DNA of 64,000 bases from Nitrososphaerota archaeon. Its GTDB lineage: Archaea; Thermoproteota; Nitrososphaeria; Nitrososphaerales; Nitrosopumilaceae. Below are positions 1 through 8,519 of the stretch, piece by piece (the first letter of the stretch is position 1; each line of letters begins with the position of its first letter). Both the position numbers and the translations under genes were made by a program. The DNA is taken from assembly GCA_028866895.1 (NCBI GenBank), contig JAGWHF010000005.1, positions 86,249 through 150,248 of the forward strand, in the 5' to 3' direction. The notes beneath the pieces were generated by a model, which was not told where the DNA came from, searched no databases, and worked only from the letters and a program-made list of their open reading frames with translations.

Positions 1-97
1 TGGCGTTGGCAGGGATGGTGGCGTTGGCAGGGATGGTGGCGTTGGCAGGGATGGTGGCGTTGGCAGGGATGGTGGCGTTGGCAGGGATGGTGGCGTT
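1..97 (-). repeat. 18-bp tandem repeat coding for IPANAT hexapeptides
   Basis: Five complete 18-bp units plus a 7-nt partial unit are present and the array runs off the left edge. The unit on the plus strand is TGGCGTTGGCAGGGATGG. Read on the minus strand in the frame of the LamG gene it encodes I-P-A-N-A-T, so each unit carries one N-A-T sequon. The copies are identical, which points to recent expansion or ongoing slippage. The true copy number is outside the window. Confidence 0.95.
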
Positions 98-1054
98 AAT
101 CGACAACCCAGCCTTGATTTCCAATTTTGTCTGATTTGTTCCAGTCCCTAGAGGCTTCTGCAGTCCCAAGAAGGACGTAGTATTTGAGAATCCGTTGAAT
201 GATAGGTTTGGAATTGTTGCGTTGACCGCCTGTTTTGTCTTATTTCCGATGTGGACTTGTCCTACAGATATGCCGGTCTCATTTTCAGAAGCGAGTCTGC
301 CCTGAAGTATTATTGCTGGCACCAGATTAAACTGGACCTCGTCTAACCCACCCTTGTAATAGTTATGGACTCCAAGATTCGATCCTGATGATCCGATATA
401 AAAATCGGCGTTAGAACTCAAGACCGACGGACTGACGATCGGGGCTCCACCGTAATAATAAAGTGGATTGTTCAGTATTTTCTTCTGTGCGTCAATGCCA
501 CCGTTCAGGTAAATGGACATGGACTTGCCGTCATACATGGCATCAATGTTTGTCCATTGTTCCTTTATTGGCGAATTCGAATAAAGCGACGTCCATTTTA
601 TACCGTTAAAGACTGAAAAGACGACATAGTATTTGCCACCGTATTGATTGAGCTGCAAAGAAAATGCCTTGTCCTTTTCAATTATTGTCATGTCTCGAGA
701 CGCATCAGTGTAATTAGGAAGCGCCCATGCAGAAAGCTCAACATGAGAGAGCGTATCAGTTTTTTTCGACCCAGTTATTACCATATACTCATTTTTACCA
801 TTTAGAAAGACAGAGTTTCCTACTATCCCCGGCCCGAGTGTCGGTTTGCCATATATTTTCAGGTCATCAATGTTCAGATTGTAGAAATACCATGAAAGTA
901 CCTGATTTACCAAGCTATAAGGTTTTGTTCCGTTATCGTTTTGTTTATCCAGCACAATTTGGGCGGAGGTACCTTTTGCCTCTTGCGACTCTGATGCAGA
1001 AAAGATTGATACAGTCAACAATGCAAGGAAAACTACGGCCAGTGCTTTTCTCAT
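1..1054 (-). CDS. Secreted LamG/concanavalin-like domain protein with sequon repeats (3' end off window)
   Basis: An open minus-strand frame starts at ATG 1054 and has no stop before the left edge, so the protein is at least 351 residues. The first 20 or so residues (MRKALAVVFLALLTVSIFSA) form a Sec-type signal peptide. The body resembles a LamG/concanavalin A-like jelly roll: the motifs ELSAWALPNYTD, DAMYDGKSMSIYLNGG and FYIGSSGSN are typical of the LamG_3 group. A tail with N-Q-T and N-A-T sequons leads into the IPANAT repeats. It is probably a cell-surface or exported carbohydrate- or protein-binding protein. It lies 162 bp downstream of the membrane metzincin gene on the same strand. The domain call is from pattern only. 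Confidence 0.75.
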   Translation of the reverse strand, partial: MRKALAVVFLALLTVSIFSASESQEAKGTSAQIVLDKQNDNGTKPYSLVNQVLSWYFYNLNIDDLKIYGKPTLGPGIVGNSVFLNGKNEYMVITGSKKTDTLSHVELSAWALPNYTDASRDMTIIEKDKAFSLQLNQYGGKYYVVFSVFNGIKWTSLYSNSPIKEQWTNIDAMYDGKSMSIYLNGGIDAQKKILNNPLYYYGGAPIVSPSVLSSNADFYIGSSGSNLGVHNYYKGGLDEVQFNLVPAIILQGRLASENETGISVGQVHIGNKTKQAVNATIPNLSFNGFSNTTSFLGLQKPLGTGTNQTKLEIKAGLSINATIPANATIPANATIPANATIPANATIPANA

Positions 1055-1216
1055 CCTATTACCAACCCCTCAGGCTTTATCTCCTACCAGCCGGATTACC
1101 TCTACATTTACTGTAGGTATTACGCTCCTCTTTGCCATGCCATACTACCCATCATCTGGCTCATAAGGCGAGACTTGATTACTAGACCTGATATTCACCG
1201 CTGATAACCCAAAAAA

Positions 1217-3121
1217 TCAACTGCAAGTAGTATCAGGACCAATACCACTGTAAAGTGACTTCAAATCATCGAGGTCACAGGGAGATATGTAGGCCCGTGA
1301 AGCCACGAACTGTTTATTCATCAGGTCCCCCGTAACAGGCAGGTGACTCAGACCCAAGGCATGACCAAACTCATGCCGAGTAATCGCCCCCATTTCCTTT
1401 GCAGTGAGATCCTTGGCATCAAAAATTGTAATAAACGACTTTAGTATCTGATGATGATCCGTGTCTGCTATTGTTTTGGTAAATCCAAGGGCCCCGTCTC
1501 CCTCCACGTCCGTTGTCAATATGATAACCACGTCTCCTATCGACTCCTGCCCCTGCACGATTTCAAAATTGGTAGGAAGGCTCACCGATGCATTCTGCCT
1601 AGCTATGCTTTCAATAGCCCCCTTCCAACCTTTATAGTAAATTACATTTCCGCCTGGTGGTTTCACCCCACCGCCATTTCCAAGCGTAGTATCTTCAGAC
1701 AATATCGCGTCCTTTATTGCCTGAATTTTGGCGCTAGCGACCAAATTGGAATTTACTATGGTAACATGCAACGGTTCTCCCGGGCCTTTATGCCACGTTG
1801 CCCACGCAGTGATGTTTGCTCCTTGCAAGTTCTGGATTATGAATCTGCCTGACTGAATCACTTGGTTTCCCGAGGTCACTTCGGAAACATTCGAGGTAAT
1901 CACGTAGGTGGAAACCACCGTAAGAATTACCAAAAACGCCACCCAAAATGGCAGCAATTCATTACGCCTCCTGTCAAGTCTGCCAATGGCCCGAACCATA
2001 GTCTCAATAGAGGTCTCAGTCCCGCTTTCTCCCTTCCTTTCATAAGTATGCGTTTCAAGACCGTTGATTTTTGCATGCATTGTACGATTCTTTTGCAGCG
2101 TTACCATGAAAGCCAGTCCAAGGACAACCACCAATGCAGACAGGATGTATCCCGCAGGTGTAACCACCTCCAATTCCCTAGTTGACAGGTTTTGTTCTAC
2201 GGGAGTTTCAAACATAAGAATACAGAAGGCAACTACGGACGCAATCGAGAGGAAAGATACGATTTTCCAATGACTGGCAAAACCTTTTCTGCGGATTTCT
2301 TCAAATTCGGCCTTTACCTCCTCAATCAGAGGAGAATGGGCGAGAGATTGTTTTCTCCGCACCAATGCCGAGTATCCAATCATAACATAGGCTGAATAAA
2401 AGAAGATCTCAAACGGATATCCTGTGTGGTAGAACCCAAGGGCCGTTGCAATGCTGAACATGGTATCCCCGACAAGCATCGATATTATTCCAACAGCCAA
2501 GAAGCTCCAGAACTTTTTTGATTTCCCCAATTTTGACGAGGACGACAAAACTATTATTCCAGGCCAGAGCAATATTCCGTCCATAATAGGATATGCCAAT
2601 GACAATGCGATTGAAAGTACGCCCTCCCCTCCTGACGAATAAGCCATATAGATAGACGGCACCAGAAAAATTGACACCACCAGCGTAGCGCCAAGCTTAA
2701 CGTTAAATGTGGTATAATTTTTCAGCGGCCATAGCATTCGGAATATGAATATTCCCAAAAGTATGTAACCCCCAATATAGAAAAAGTCGGCAGCTGAAGG
2801 GAATGTCTTTCCGTGCAATACAAGTTCGGTGATCATCCAGGTATGCTCTGCCAAAAGCCAAGATACCGCAGAGCCAAAAAATAATATCCAACCCATATCG
2901 CGGTCTCCTATTTTGCGTTGCTTTTTCAGCAACAGGTAGGAGCTGATTACCATGAAGAATGTAACAGGCACGTAGAGCAGGTTGCCAACCAATATCGAAG
3001 TCCCTGTCCCCTCCAAGTTAATAGCTAAAATTACCAGACCTATGATTCCAAGAATTATAACCAGATGCTTCTCTGTAGCTACCTGATTCAGTACATCCTT
3101 GACATACCTAGGATTTTCCAT
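1217..3121 (-). CDS. Polytopic membrane protein with C-terminal metzincin (matrixin-like) protease domain
   Basis: The 634-residue product has an N-terminal region of roughly ten hydrophobic segments (about residues 15-340). A further membrane segment follows near residues 385-410. The last 220 residues are predicted to lie outside the membrane. That domain contains HEFGHALGLSH at 583-593, the HExxHxxGxxH zinc site of metzincins, and a downstream Met (about 601) in GDLM that fits the Met-turn. Two Cys near the C-terminus (617 and 633) may form a disulfide. The membrane part resembles the N-terminal sensory region of archaeal membrane kinases rather than a transporter. The likely role is an exported, membrane-tethered protease, possibly acting on surface proteins such as the next gene's product. 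The substrate is unknown. Confidence 0.8.
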   Translation of the reverse strand: MENPRYVKDVLNQVATEKHLVIILGIIGLVILAINLEGTGTSILVGNLLYVPVTFFMVISSYLLLKKQRKIGDRDMGWILFFGSAVSWLLAEHTWMITELVLHGKTFPSAADFFYIGGYILLGIFIFRMLWPLKNYTTFNVKLGATLVVSIFLVPSIYMAYSSGGEGVLSIALSLAYPIMDGILLWPGIIVLSSSSKLGKSKKFWSFLAVGIISMLVGDTMFSIATALGFYHTGYPFEIFFYSAYVMIGYSALVRRKQSLAHSPLIEEVKAEFEEIRRKGFASHWKIVSFLSIASVVAFCILMFETPVEQNLSTRELEVVTPAGYILSALVVVLGLAFMVTLQKNRTMHAKINGLETHTYERKGESGTETSIETMVRAIGRLDRRRNELLPFWVAFLVILTVVSTYVITSNVSEVTSGNQVIQSGRFIIQNLQGANITAWATWHKGPGEPLHVTIVNSNLVASAKIQAIKDAILSEDTTLGNGGGVKPPGGNVIYYKGWKGAIESIARQNASVSLPTNFEIVQGQESIGDVVIILTTDVEGDGALGFTKTIADTDHHQILKSFITIFDAKDLTAKEMGAITRHEFGHALGLSHLPVTGDLMNKQFVASRAYISPCDLDDLKSLYSGIGPDTTCS

Positions 3122-3303
3122 GATTTTTTACCCGGAATTTGCCTATTATATGAAAGCGTCATTTATCACTCATGATAATAAAAAAGACGAATAGTTCGCA
3201 ATGGAGTCCTACAAAGTTTTAGAAATGCCTGATACCATCCTTTCTAGCCTGCCCATGGCATAAAACATCTAGTGAGCCCATCATTACAACCCGAGCAAAG
3301 CCC

Positions 3304-3516
3304 TCAACCAATGGCTCTAATTCTCCCCTTAAATTTGCCCAAATTGGCTTCAAGCCCAATCAGCACGTGGTATTTTGTTTCAGTTAGTTGTTGGGGCAAC
3401 ATGGTGCACATCTCCAAAATTATAGGTCGGAGCCTCCATTGCCCAACTTTTTCAAGATCTCCACACGTCCCCAATTCGCGCAGTTTCAACAGTTTTTCAA
3501 TTTTGATATCCAGCAA
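3304..3516 (-). pseudogene. Possible small CDS or remnant with in-frame upstream stop
   Basis: The 538-bp gap between the metzincin gene and the SDR gene holds one protein-like stretch on the minus strand, about 70 codons from a TTG at 3516. Its composition (LDIKIEKLLKLRELG, then TKYHVLIGLEANLGKF) looks coding. The same frame stays open for about 28 more codons upstream but is cut by a TGA at 3535-3537. This fits either a short gene with a TTG start or a decayed gene with a nonsense mutation. I do not recognise the family. The rest of the gap shows no other convincing gene. Confidence 0.3.
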
Positions 3517-3659
3517 TCTAGTCTTTACTCCAAGTCATGGTTTTTCTGAAACTGAAAAATATTGTAGGTCGAGAAGAACAGATGATTTACCCGGCCAAAG
3601 ACTTTCAATTTTCTTGCCTAAAGCTTGATAAATAGTCCGAAATTATCCAAGAATTGCAA

Positions 3660-5444
3660 ATGGCAAAATTTCTTAACAAGACCGTCGTCATAACTGGAAG
3701 CGGAACCGGCATCGGCAAGGCCATCGCCATCAAGTTTGCAGAAAATGGGGCCAACATAGTCATAATGGGAAGACGCAGGGAGCCCCTTGAGGAAGCTGCA
3801 AAGGAGCTCCAGCAGGCAATCAGCAAGTGCGGAAGCGGGGCCTTTGTCAGGACATATCCAGGTGTTGATGTAAGTGACGAACTGGGAGTTTCAAGGATGT
3901 TTGAAGATCTGAGTTCAAAAGGTCCTGTCGACATTGTGGTCAACAACGCCGGCGTTTCCGGACCCGTTACCTGTTTTCCAAATTCCCCGATCGATGATTT
4001 CAAGGGGACTGTATCCATACACCTTACTGGCACATTCTGGACCTCCGCACAGGCTGCAAAGGCCATGAAGCCCGGAGGAAAGATCATCACAATATCCACA
4101 TTCTTTACCGAAGAACGTCCCTTCGAACAAAGGCCGTACAGGTTCCGCAGCCCCTACACCGCTGCACAGGGGGCAAAGAACAGGCTCGCCGAAGCCATCT
4201 CATGGGAGCTTACGGAAAAGGGCATCATATCAATAGCAACAAATCCCGGCCCCGTCCACTCTGACAGAATATACAAAACAGTCTATCCCAAAGCGGCGGC
4301 GGAGTTTATGAGGGTATCAGGTTTTGAAAGCTTCAGTCCCGAAGACGTCGAAGTCATAAATAGCGACATCCTGCCATTACTGGGCGAGGACGAAGCTACT
4401 GTAGCCAAGGGCATAGCACATGCAGCGGCAAAACTTGCAAGTGCAAAGTCCATCGACTCGGCAGATCGCATCAAAGAGATGGAAAAAACCACCAATGCCC
4501 TCCTCATGAAGATCCAGCAGATTGCAGAAAAGGTCCAAAAAAACACAAGCAAGATGATAGCCGATGAGCAGTTCCTCTCGCAGCAACAGGTTGCAGAAAC
4601 AGTCATGATGCTGTGCGATGAAAACATATCGAGGATCCTAAACGGCAAGGTCATCCCAGGCGACAGGGTGTTCTATCCTGTCAAGCCCCACATTGCATGC
4701 TCAGTACCAGAAACCAAGCCCGACTACAATTCAAAAGTGGTCCTTTTCGTAGTAGACGCGACCGACGAGTACGACATTGCTAGAATTGAATATCTTGCAC
4801 AGAATATCGAGAACAGCCGGGGCAAAACGGTCATCCTTATCTCAAAGACAAGCACTCCACAGGCGGAGCAAAGGTTGTCAAAGTTCCACTCACACGTCAT
4901 GGACATCACGAGCCAGGAGAACATGAGAAGGATGCTCAACACGGCAACCCAGAAGATAGGCCCAATAAGTACAATGATTTACGTGACTGGGAGGATCCCC
5001 CAGATGGGCAGGCTTGTCGACCTGCCAAGGCAGAAGTGGGATGGCCTTGTAGACAAGTTCGTAAACACTCCTGCGTCTGTACTCCAGGAAGTCCTCGGAA
5101 GGTTTGTCCCAGACGGTGCAAAAAACCCCCCTCTCTTCAAGGACAAGGATGGGACAATAATACTGATTGGGCCAGACATGCCGGTTGGAGCCAAGGTGAC
5201 CGGAATGGATCGTGCCAAGGTCGAAGTGTTCAGGGGAGCCCTAAGACCCTTTACCACAACAGTCAACCAGGAATTAAGCGACGTGTTAAAATCAAAGATA
5301 AGGCTTCACCTCGTCCTGCCAGGCAGCGTAGATGGAACCGAGTCAAGCAATGAAAGCGTACTCAATGCAATTAACTACTTTAGCTCAGGCAGGGCAGTCT
5401 CAAACTCCGAAGTCATCTACTATCCAGACGAAACAAGATCCTGA
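3660..5444 (+). CDS. Tandem short-chain dehydrogenase/reductase, malonyl-CoA-reductase-like architecture
   Basis: The 594-residue protein has two Rossmann modules. The first (1-330) has TGSGTGIG at 12-19 for NAD(P) binding, NNAG at 95-98, a catalytic-type Ser near 146 and Tyr166. The classical YxxxK Lys is Gln170; a Lys sits instead at 173, giving the Y-x6-K spacing of FabI-type enoyl reductases. An insert (about 205-310) rich in helices precedes a second, degenerate module (about 350-594). Layout and local similarity (NPGPVHSDRI, ISTFF) recall one half of Chloroflexus bifunctional malonyl-CoA reductase. An upstream TTG at 3654 is possible, but ATG 3660 is preferred. Its stop overlaps the MaoC start by one base, so the two probably act on the same acyl-CoA or acyl-ACP chain. 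The substrate is not proven. Confidence 0.75.
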   Translation: MAKFLNKTVVITGSGTGIGKAIAIKFAENGANIVIMGRRREPLEEAAKELQQAISKCGSGAFVRTYPGVDVSDELGVSRMFEDLSSKGPVDIVVNNAGVSGPVTCFPNSPIDDFKGTVSIHLTGTFWTSAQAAKAMKPGGKIITISTFFTEERPFEQRPYRFRSPYTAAQGAKNRLAEAISWELTEKGIISIATNPGPVHSDRIYKTVYPKAAAEFMRVSGFESFSPEDVEVINSDILPLLGEDEATVAKGIAHAAAKLASAKSIDSADRIKEMEKTTNALLMKIQQIAEKVQKNTSKMIADEQFLSQQQVAETVMMLCDENISRILNGKVIPGDRVFYPVKPHIACSVPETKPDYNSKVVLFVVDATDEYDIARIEYLAQNIENSRGKTVILISKTSTPQAEQRLSKFHSHVMDITSQENMRRMLNTATQKIGPISTMIYVTGRIPQMGRLVDLPRQKWDGLVDKFVNTPASVLQEVLGRFVPDGAKNPPLFKDKDGTIILIGPDMPVGAKVTGMDRAKVEVFRGALRPFTTTVNQELSDVLKSKIRLHLVLPGSVDGTESSNESVLNAINYFSSGRAVSNSEVIYYPDETRS

Positions 5445-5914
5445 TGAAGAGATTCTCGGAACTCAAGGTTGGAGACGAGTTTTTCGCAGATTGCACCATC
5501 ACACCGTCAGACCTTTACACATACCTGACTTTTTCCGGCATTAGAAATGTCATTTATGAAAAGCACGAGTCCACAGAAAGCGGACCCAAGATGGTCTCTG
5601 GACGGGCAATCCTGGCAAGGATGGAGGGAGAGTTTACAAAACTCGACGAGTTTTACGGGAACCAGTTAATCTTTTACGGAATTGACGGCGATCCCTCCTG
5701 GAACGGGAGACAGACAAGGTTCCTTCGACCCCTCCGTACTGACGAGAGATTAAAGGCCAAGTTCACCATCTCCGACAAGCGCGACCTAAATGACGAGTTC
5801 GGACTCATCTCTGTCGACTTTGAAGGTACTGGAGAGGACGGAAAGACAATCCTTATCTCCAAAAGAAACCTCTATCAGATGAAAAAAAATTCAGCCCGCA
5901 CGCCAGAAAAGTAG
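5444..5914 (+). CDS. MaoC-like hot-dog fold protein (putative hydratase/dehydratase)
   Basis: The 156-residue product begins F-S-E-L-K-V-G-D-E-F, the usual opening of MaoC/FAS1-dehydratase hot-dog domains. It continues with VSGRAILARMEGEFTKL and a C-terminal strand-rich half. The classical R-hydratase motif DxNPxH is not seen (DLYTYLTFSGIRN occupies that place), so catalysis is uncertain. Translation is coupled to the SDR gene through TGATG. Known partners of MaoC domains are acyl-CoA reductases and dehydrogenases, which supports a joint hydratase and reductase step. Size fits a single hot-dog domain. Confidence 0.65.
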   Translation: MKRFSELKVGDEFFADCTITPSDLYTYLTFSGIRNVIYEKHESTESGPKMVSGRAILARMEGEFTKLDEFYGNQLIFYGIDGDPSWNGRQTRFLRPLRTDERLKAKFTISDKRDLNDEFGLISVDFEGTGEDGKTILISKRNLYQMKKNSARTPEK

Positions 5915-5926
5915 CCTGCAGGGGCC

Positions 5927-6700
5927 TCACAACAAGCGCACGTTGAAGGCATCCGTGAAGAGCTTCACGGCAGTCACGGCAAGAATCACAGTCACAAGTA
6001 TTCGCAGTTTACCCTCCGGAACCATCAACGAGATCCTGCTTCCCACCATTCCGCCTACAAATGCACCAGAGGCCAACAGTCCAGCCTCCATAAAGTTAGC
6101 GTGTCCCATCACCGAATGAACCACCATGCCCGAGGCTGCCACGAACATAAGTATGAACTGCGATGTTGGTGCTGCAAGCTTCATGGAAAGCCCCATCGCA
6201 ACGACCATTAGGGGCACAAACACCGTGCCTCCACCGATGCCGAAGAGGCTAGATATCACGCCAGCAAAAAAACTTGCCCCGACCGCAAGCACCATCATCT
6301 GCTTTGAGAGGTTGTATTCCTTTGGCTCCATCTTCCTCTTGGAATATATGTATACGCTTGAGGCGACTAGAACCATCCCAAATAGGAGCTTAAACATAGA
6401 GGCCCCTATCACATCCGACACATAGGCGCCAAGTACAGTGCCCGGGATTGAAACGAGGGCAAGCTTCAACCCAAGCGAGAAGACCACCCGCTTCTGCCTG
6501 GCATAGGACATCGTAGCAGCCACCGCATTACAAAAAGCCGCAAAGAGGCTGTCGCTTGCCGCGAGAGTTGGAGGGTATCCTGCAAAGGTCAATGCAGGTA
6601 CCACTATGAAACCTCCCCCCAGCCCTATCATAGACCCAAGAATTCCTGCCACAAATCCCAGAGGAACCAACCACAGGTATTCTAGCAAACCCAACACCAA
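5927..6700 (-). CDS. TauE/SafE (DUF81) family anion exporter
   Basis: The 257-residue product has about eight hydrophobic helices. The two glycine-rich repeats typical of the family are GSMIGLGGGFIVVPALT near residues 22-38 and SLFGIGGGTVFVPLMV in the second half. These internal repeats are diagnostic of TauE/SafE permeases, which export sulfite, sulfoacetate or related organosulfur anions. The sulfite/nitrite reductase and rhodanese genes lie about 14 kb away, so a sulfur link is possible but not shown by context. The gene is convergent with the MaoC gene, 12 bp apart. Confidence 0.85.
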   Translation of the reverse strand: MVLGLLEYLWLVPLGFVAGILGSMIGLGGGFIVVPALTFAGYPPTLAASDSLFAAFCNAVAATMSYARQKRVVFSLGLKLALVSIPGTVLGAYVSDVIGASMFKLLFGMVLVASSVYIYSKRKMEPKEYNLSKQMMVLAVGASFFAGVISSLFGIGGGTVFVPLMVVAMGLSMKLAAPTSQFILMFVAASGMVVHSVMGHANFMEAGLLASGAFVGGMVGSRISLMVPEGKLRILVTVILAVTAVKLFTDAFNVRLL

Positions 6701-6762
6701 GTTAATTGCTAAAGTGGTTAAGTAATCCTGTCAAGGTTAATGTACCCAAAGATGTCTACTGG

Positions 6763-7425
6763 TCATTTTGCAACAAGAAGCTTCCAGAGGTACCCCTGCG
6801 GATTTGTAGTCAGCTCAATCTCAAAGTGTTTTCCCTCAAGCGGCACTCCCTGAGTTGTACTGTTTGGCTTTTTTCCCTTGAGATGAAAATCCCTCAGGGC
6901 GTCCATCATTGCGGAAATAGTCCCATATCCCCCAGGCTTCTCCTTTGCCCAGCAGTGACATACTGTCTCGTTAATGACGTCGCCGAACAGCAACTTTATG
7001 TCCTTGTAATTGCCAAACATCGGATCCGTTTGCGCGGTGGCAACGACAAGCACTGGAGCTATGGGCGCGCCCACCATGTTGAGGTTTCCAAGGAATTGAG
7101 AATTTTCATCCTTTATTTCAGTCGATGTGCAGCGAACTATCATAGCCTGTTTTGTCTTGTTTGAAAGAAAGTTGCAGTACTGATTGATTTCAGATGGCGT
7201 CTGGAATGTCAAAGGTTTCGACATATTGATACCCTGTCCCTTCAGGGTGTCACGAAGATCCGAGTTGACGGTTTCATACGTATAATCAAGGAGATATGGT
7301 GAGAGGTCAGAGGGTCCAGTACCGGTATTCACGGTAGTCGTAGTACCGAACTGAGTGATGATCAATACCGCGGCTATTGCTGCTGCCGCCACGATTCCCG
7401 CATAGATGTATTTTTTTTGCTTCAC
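6763..7425 (-). CDS. Membrane-anchored extracytoplasmic protein of unknown function
   Basis: From a GTG at 7425 the product is 220 residues, beginning VKQKKYIYAG and followed directly by one transmembrane anchor. The remaining 190 residues are soluble and include CHCWAKEKPGGYGTISAMMD and KGKKPNSTTQG. The frame stays open upstream to 7593, but that would overlap the divergent homoserine dehydrogenase gene. A TTTATTAAAG box about 25 nt upstream of 7425 supports the shorter form. The CHCWAKEKPGG segment could be a thiol or metal site. I do not recognise the family with certainty; it has some feel of the archaeal DUF929 group. Confidence 0.6.
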   Translation of the reverse strand: MKQKKYIYAGIVAAAAIAAVLIITQFGTTTTVNTGTGPSDLSPYLLDYTYETVNSDLRDTLKGQGINMSKPLTFQTPSEINQYCNFLSNKTKQAMIVRCTSTEIKDENSQFLGNLNMVGAPIAPVLVVATAQTDPMFGNYKDIKLLFGDVINETVCHCWAKEKPGGYGTISAMMDALRDFHLKGKKPNSTTQGVPLEGKHFEIELTTNPQGYLWKLLVAK

Positions 7426-7505
7426 TGGTATCCAAATTTCTGATGCTTTAATAAAGGAATCTTCCAGGTCGTTAATCTTAATTAATACCGATATGCGTCT
7501 TGTCA
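7426..7505. promoter_or_regulatory. Divergent promoter region
   Basis: This 80-bp space separates the minus-strand membrane protein and the plus-strand hom gene. It carries two A/T-rich boxes: CTTAATTAAT about 30 nt before ATG 7506, and TTTATTAAAG on the other strand about 25 nt before GTG 7425. Both distances fit archaeal TATA elements driving leaderless transcripts. Confidence 0.45.
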
Positions 7506-8519
7506 ATGGTGCGCATAATTCTCTGCGGTTTTGGCGTCGTAGGACAGAGTTTTGCCAAACTCCTGCTCTCAAGATCGGAGGATCTTTATGCAAAGCATGG
7601 CCTCAAGGCAAGGATAGTTGGAGTTTTCGACAGCAAGGGCTCTGCGGCATCTTCTGCTGGAATAGACCTCAATAGGCTCCTTGAAACAAAGAAGCTGTAC
7701 GGAAACATAGCAAAGTATCACAACAAAGAGAAGAAAGCAAACGGACTCGACATGATAAACGGCATGGAAGCAGAGGTCCTAATCGAGACCACCCCCAGCA
7801 ATTACAAAGACGCCGAACCCGGCATGTCACACATAGTGTCCGCCATGAAGCGGGGCCTCCACGTAGTCACCGTTAACAAGGGCCCGCTTGCACTAGCATT
7901 TCCATCACTCATCGAGCTTGCAGCATACAACCAAGTCCAACTCAAATTCAGCGGCACCGTAGGAGGCGGCACTCCCATACTTGACTATGCCAAAAACAGC
8001 TTGAGAGGCGAGAGAATCGTCTCATTCCAAGGCATCCTCAACGGCACAACAAATTACATCCTTACAAACATGGCTGGAGGCATGAATTTCAAGGAAGCCC
8101 TCTCCGACGCAAAAAAGAAAGGATATGTCGAGGCAGACGAGTCACTTGACATCGAAGGATTTGACGCAGCCGCCAAGCTTGTCATTCTTGCAAACTGGAT
8201 AATGGATATGAAGGTTACAATAATGGATATAAAGAGGAAGGGAATACGCGATGTCACAACGACCGACATTACCAATGCAAGATCCCGCCGTTCCGCCGTC
8301 AAACTAATCGCTTCATGCAACAGGGACCTAGAGGTTTCCCCAAGGGAGATCCCGCTTGATGATCCTCTGTGTGTCAATGGAACGCTCAATGCAATAACAT
8401 TCAATTCCGAACACTCGGGCCAGCAGACCATAATAGGTCGAGGTGCAGGAGGCATGGAGACCGCAAGCTCCATTCTCAGGGACTTGCTTGACATCAAGCA
8501 GGAAGTCGGAAAGATTTGA
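7506..8519 (+). CDS. hom: Homoserine dehydrogenase
   Basis: The 337-residue product reduces aspartate semialdehyde to homoserine on the way to threonine and methionine. It has an N-terminal NAD(P) fold (ILCGFGVVGQSFAKLL), VVTVNKGPLA for the substrate-side Lys, and the family core GGGTPI followed by GILNGTTNYIL and the GYVEADESLDIEGFDAAAKLVILA block. There is no C-terminal ACT domain, so allosteric control by threonine through ACT is not expected. ATG 7506 is preferred to TTG 7500. Its stop overlaps the TTG start of the following PUA gene. Confidence 0.93.
   Translation: MVRIILCGFGVVGQSFAKLLLSRSEDLYAKHGLKARIVGVFDSKGSAASSAGIDLNRLLETKKLYGNIAKYHNKEKKANGLDMINGMEAEVLIETTPSNYKDAEPGMSHIVSAMKRGLHVVTVNKGPLALAFPSLIELAAYNQVQLKFSGTVGGGTPILDYAKNSLRGERIVSFQGILNGTTNYILTNMAGGMNFKEALSDAKKKGYVEADESLDIEGFDAAAKLVILANWIMDMKVTIMDIKRKGIRDVTTTDITNARSRRSAVKLIASCNRDLEVSPREIPLDDPLCVNGTLNAITFNSEHSGQQTIIGRGAGGMETASSILRDLLDIKQEVGKI

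Noticed and set aside
727-1116. Plus-strand open frame of 129 codons
   Set aside because: It lies antisense to the LamG gene, whose signal peptide, domain motifs and sequons are coherent; the plus frame has no recognisable features.
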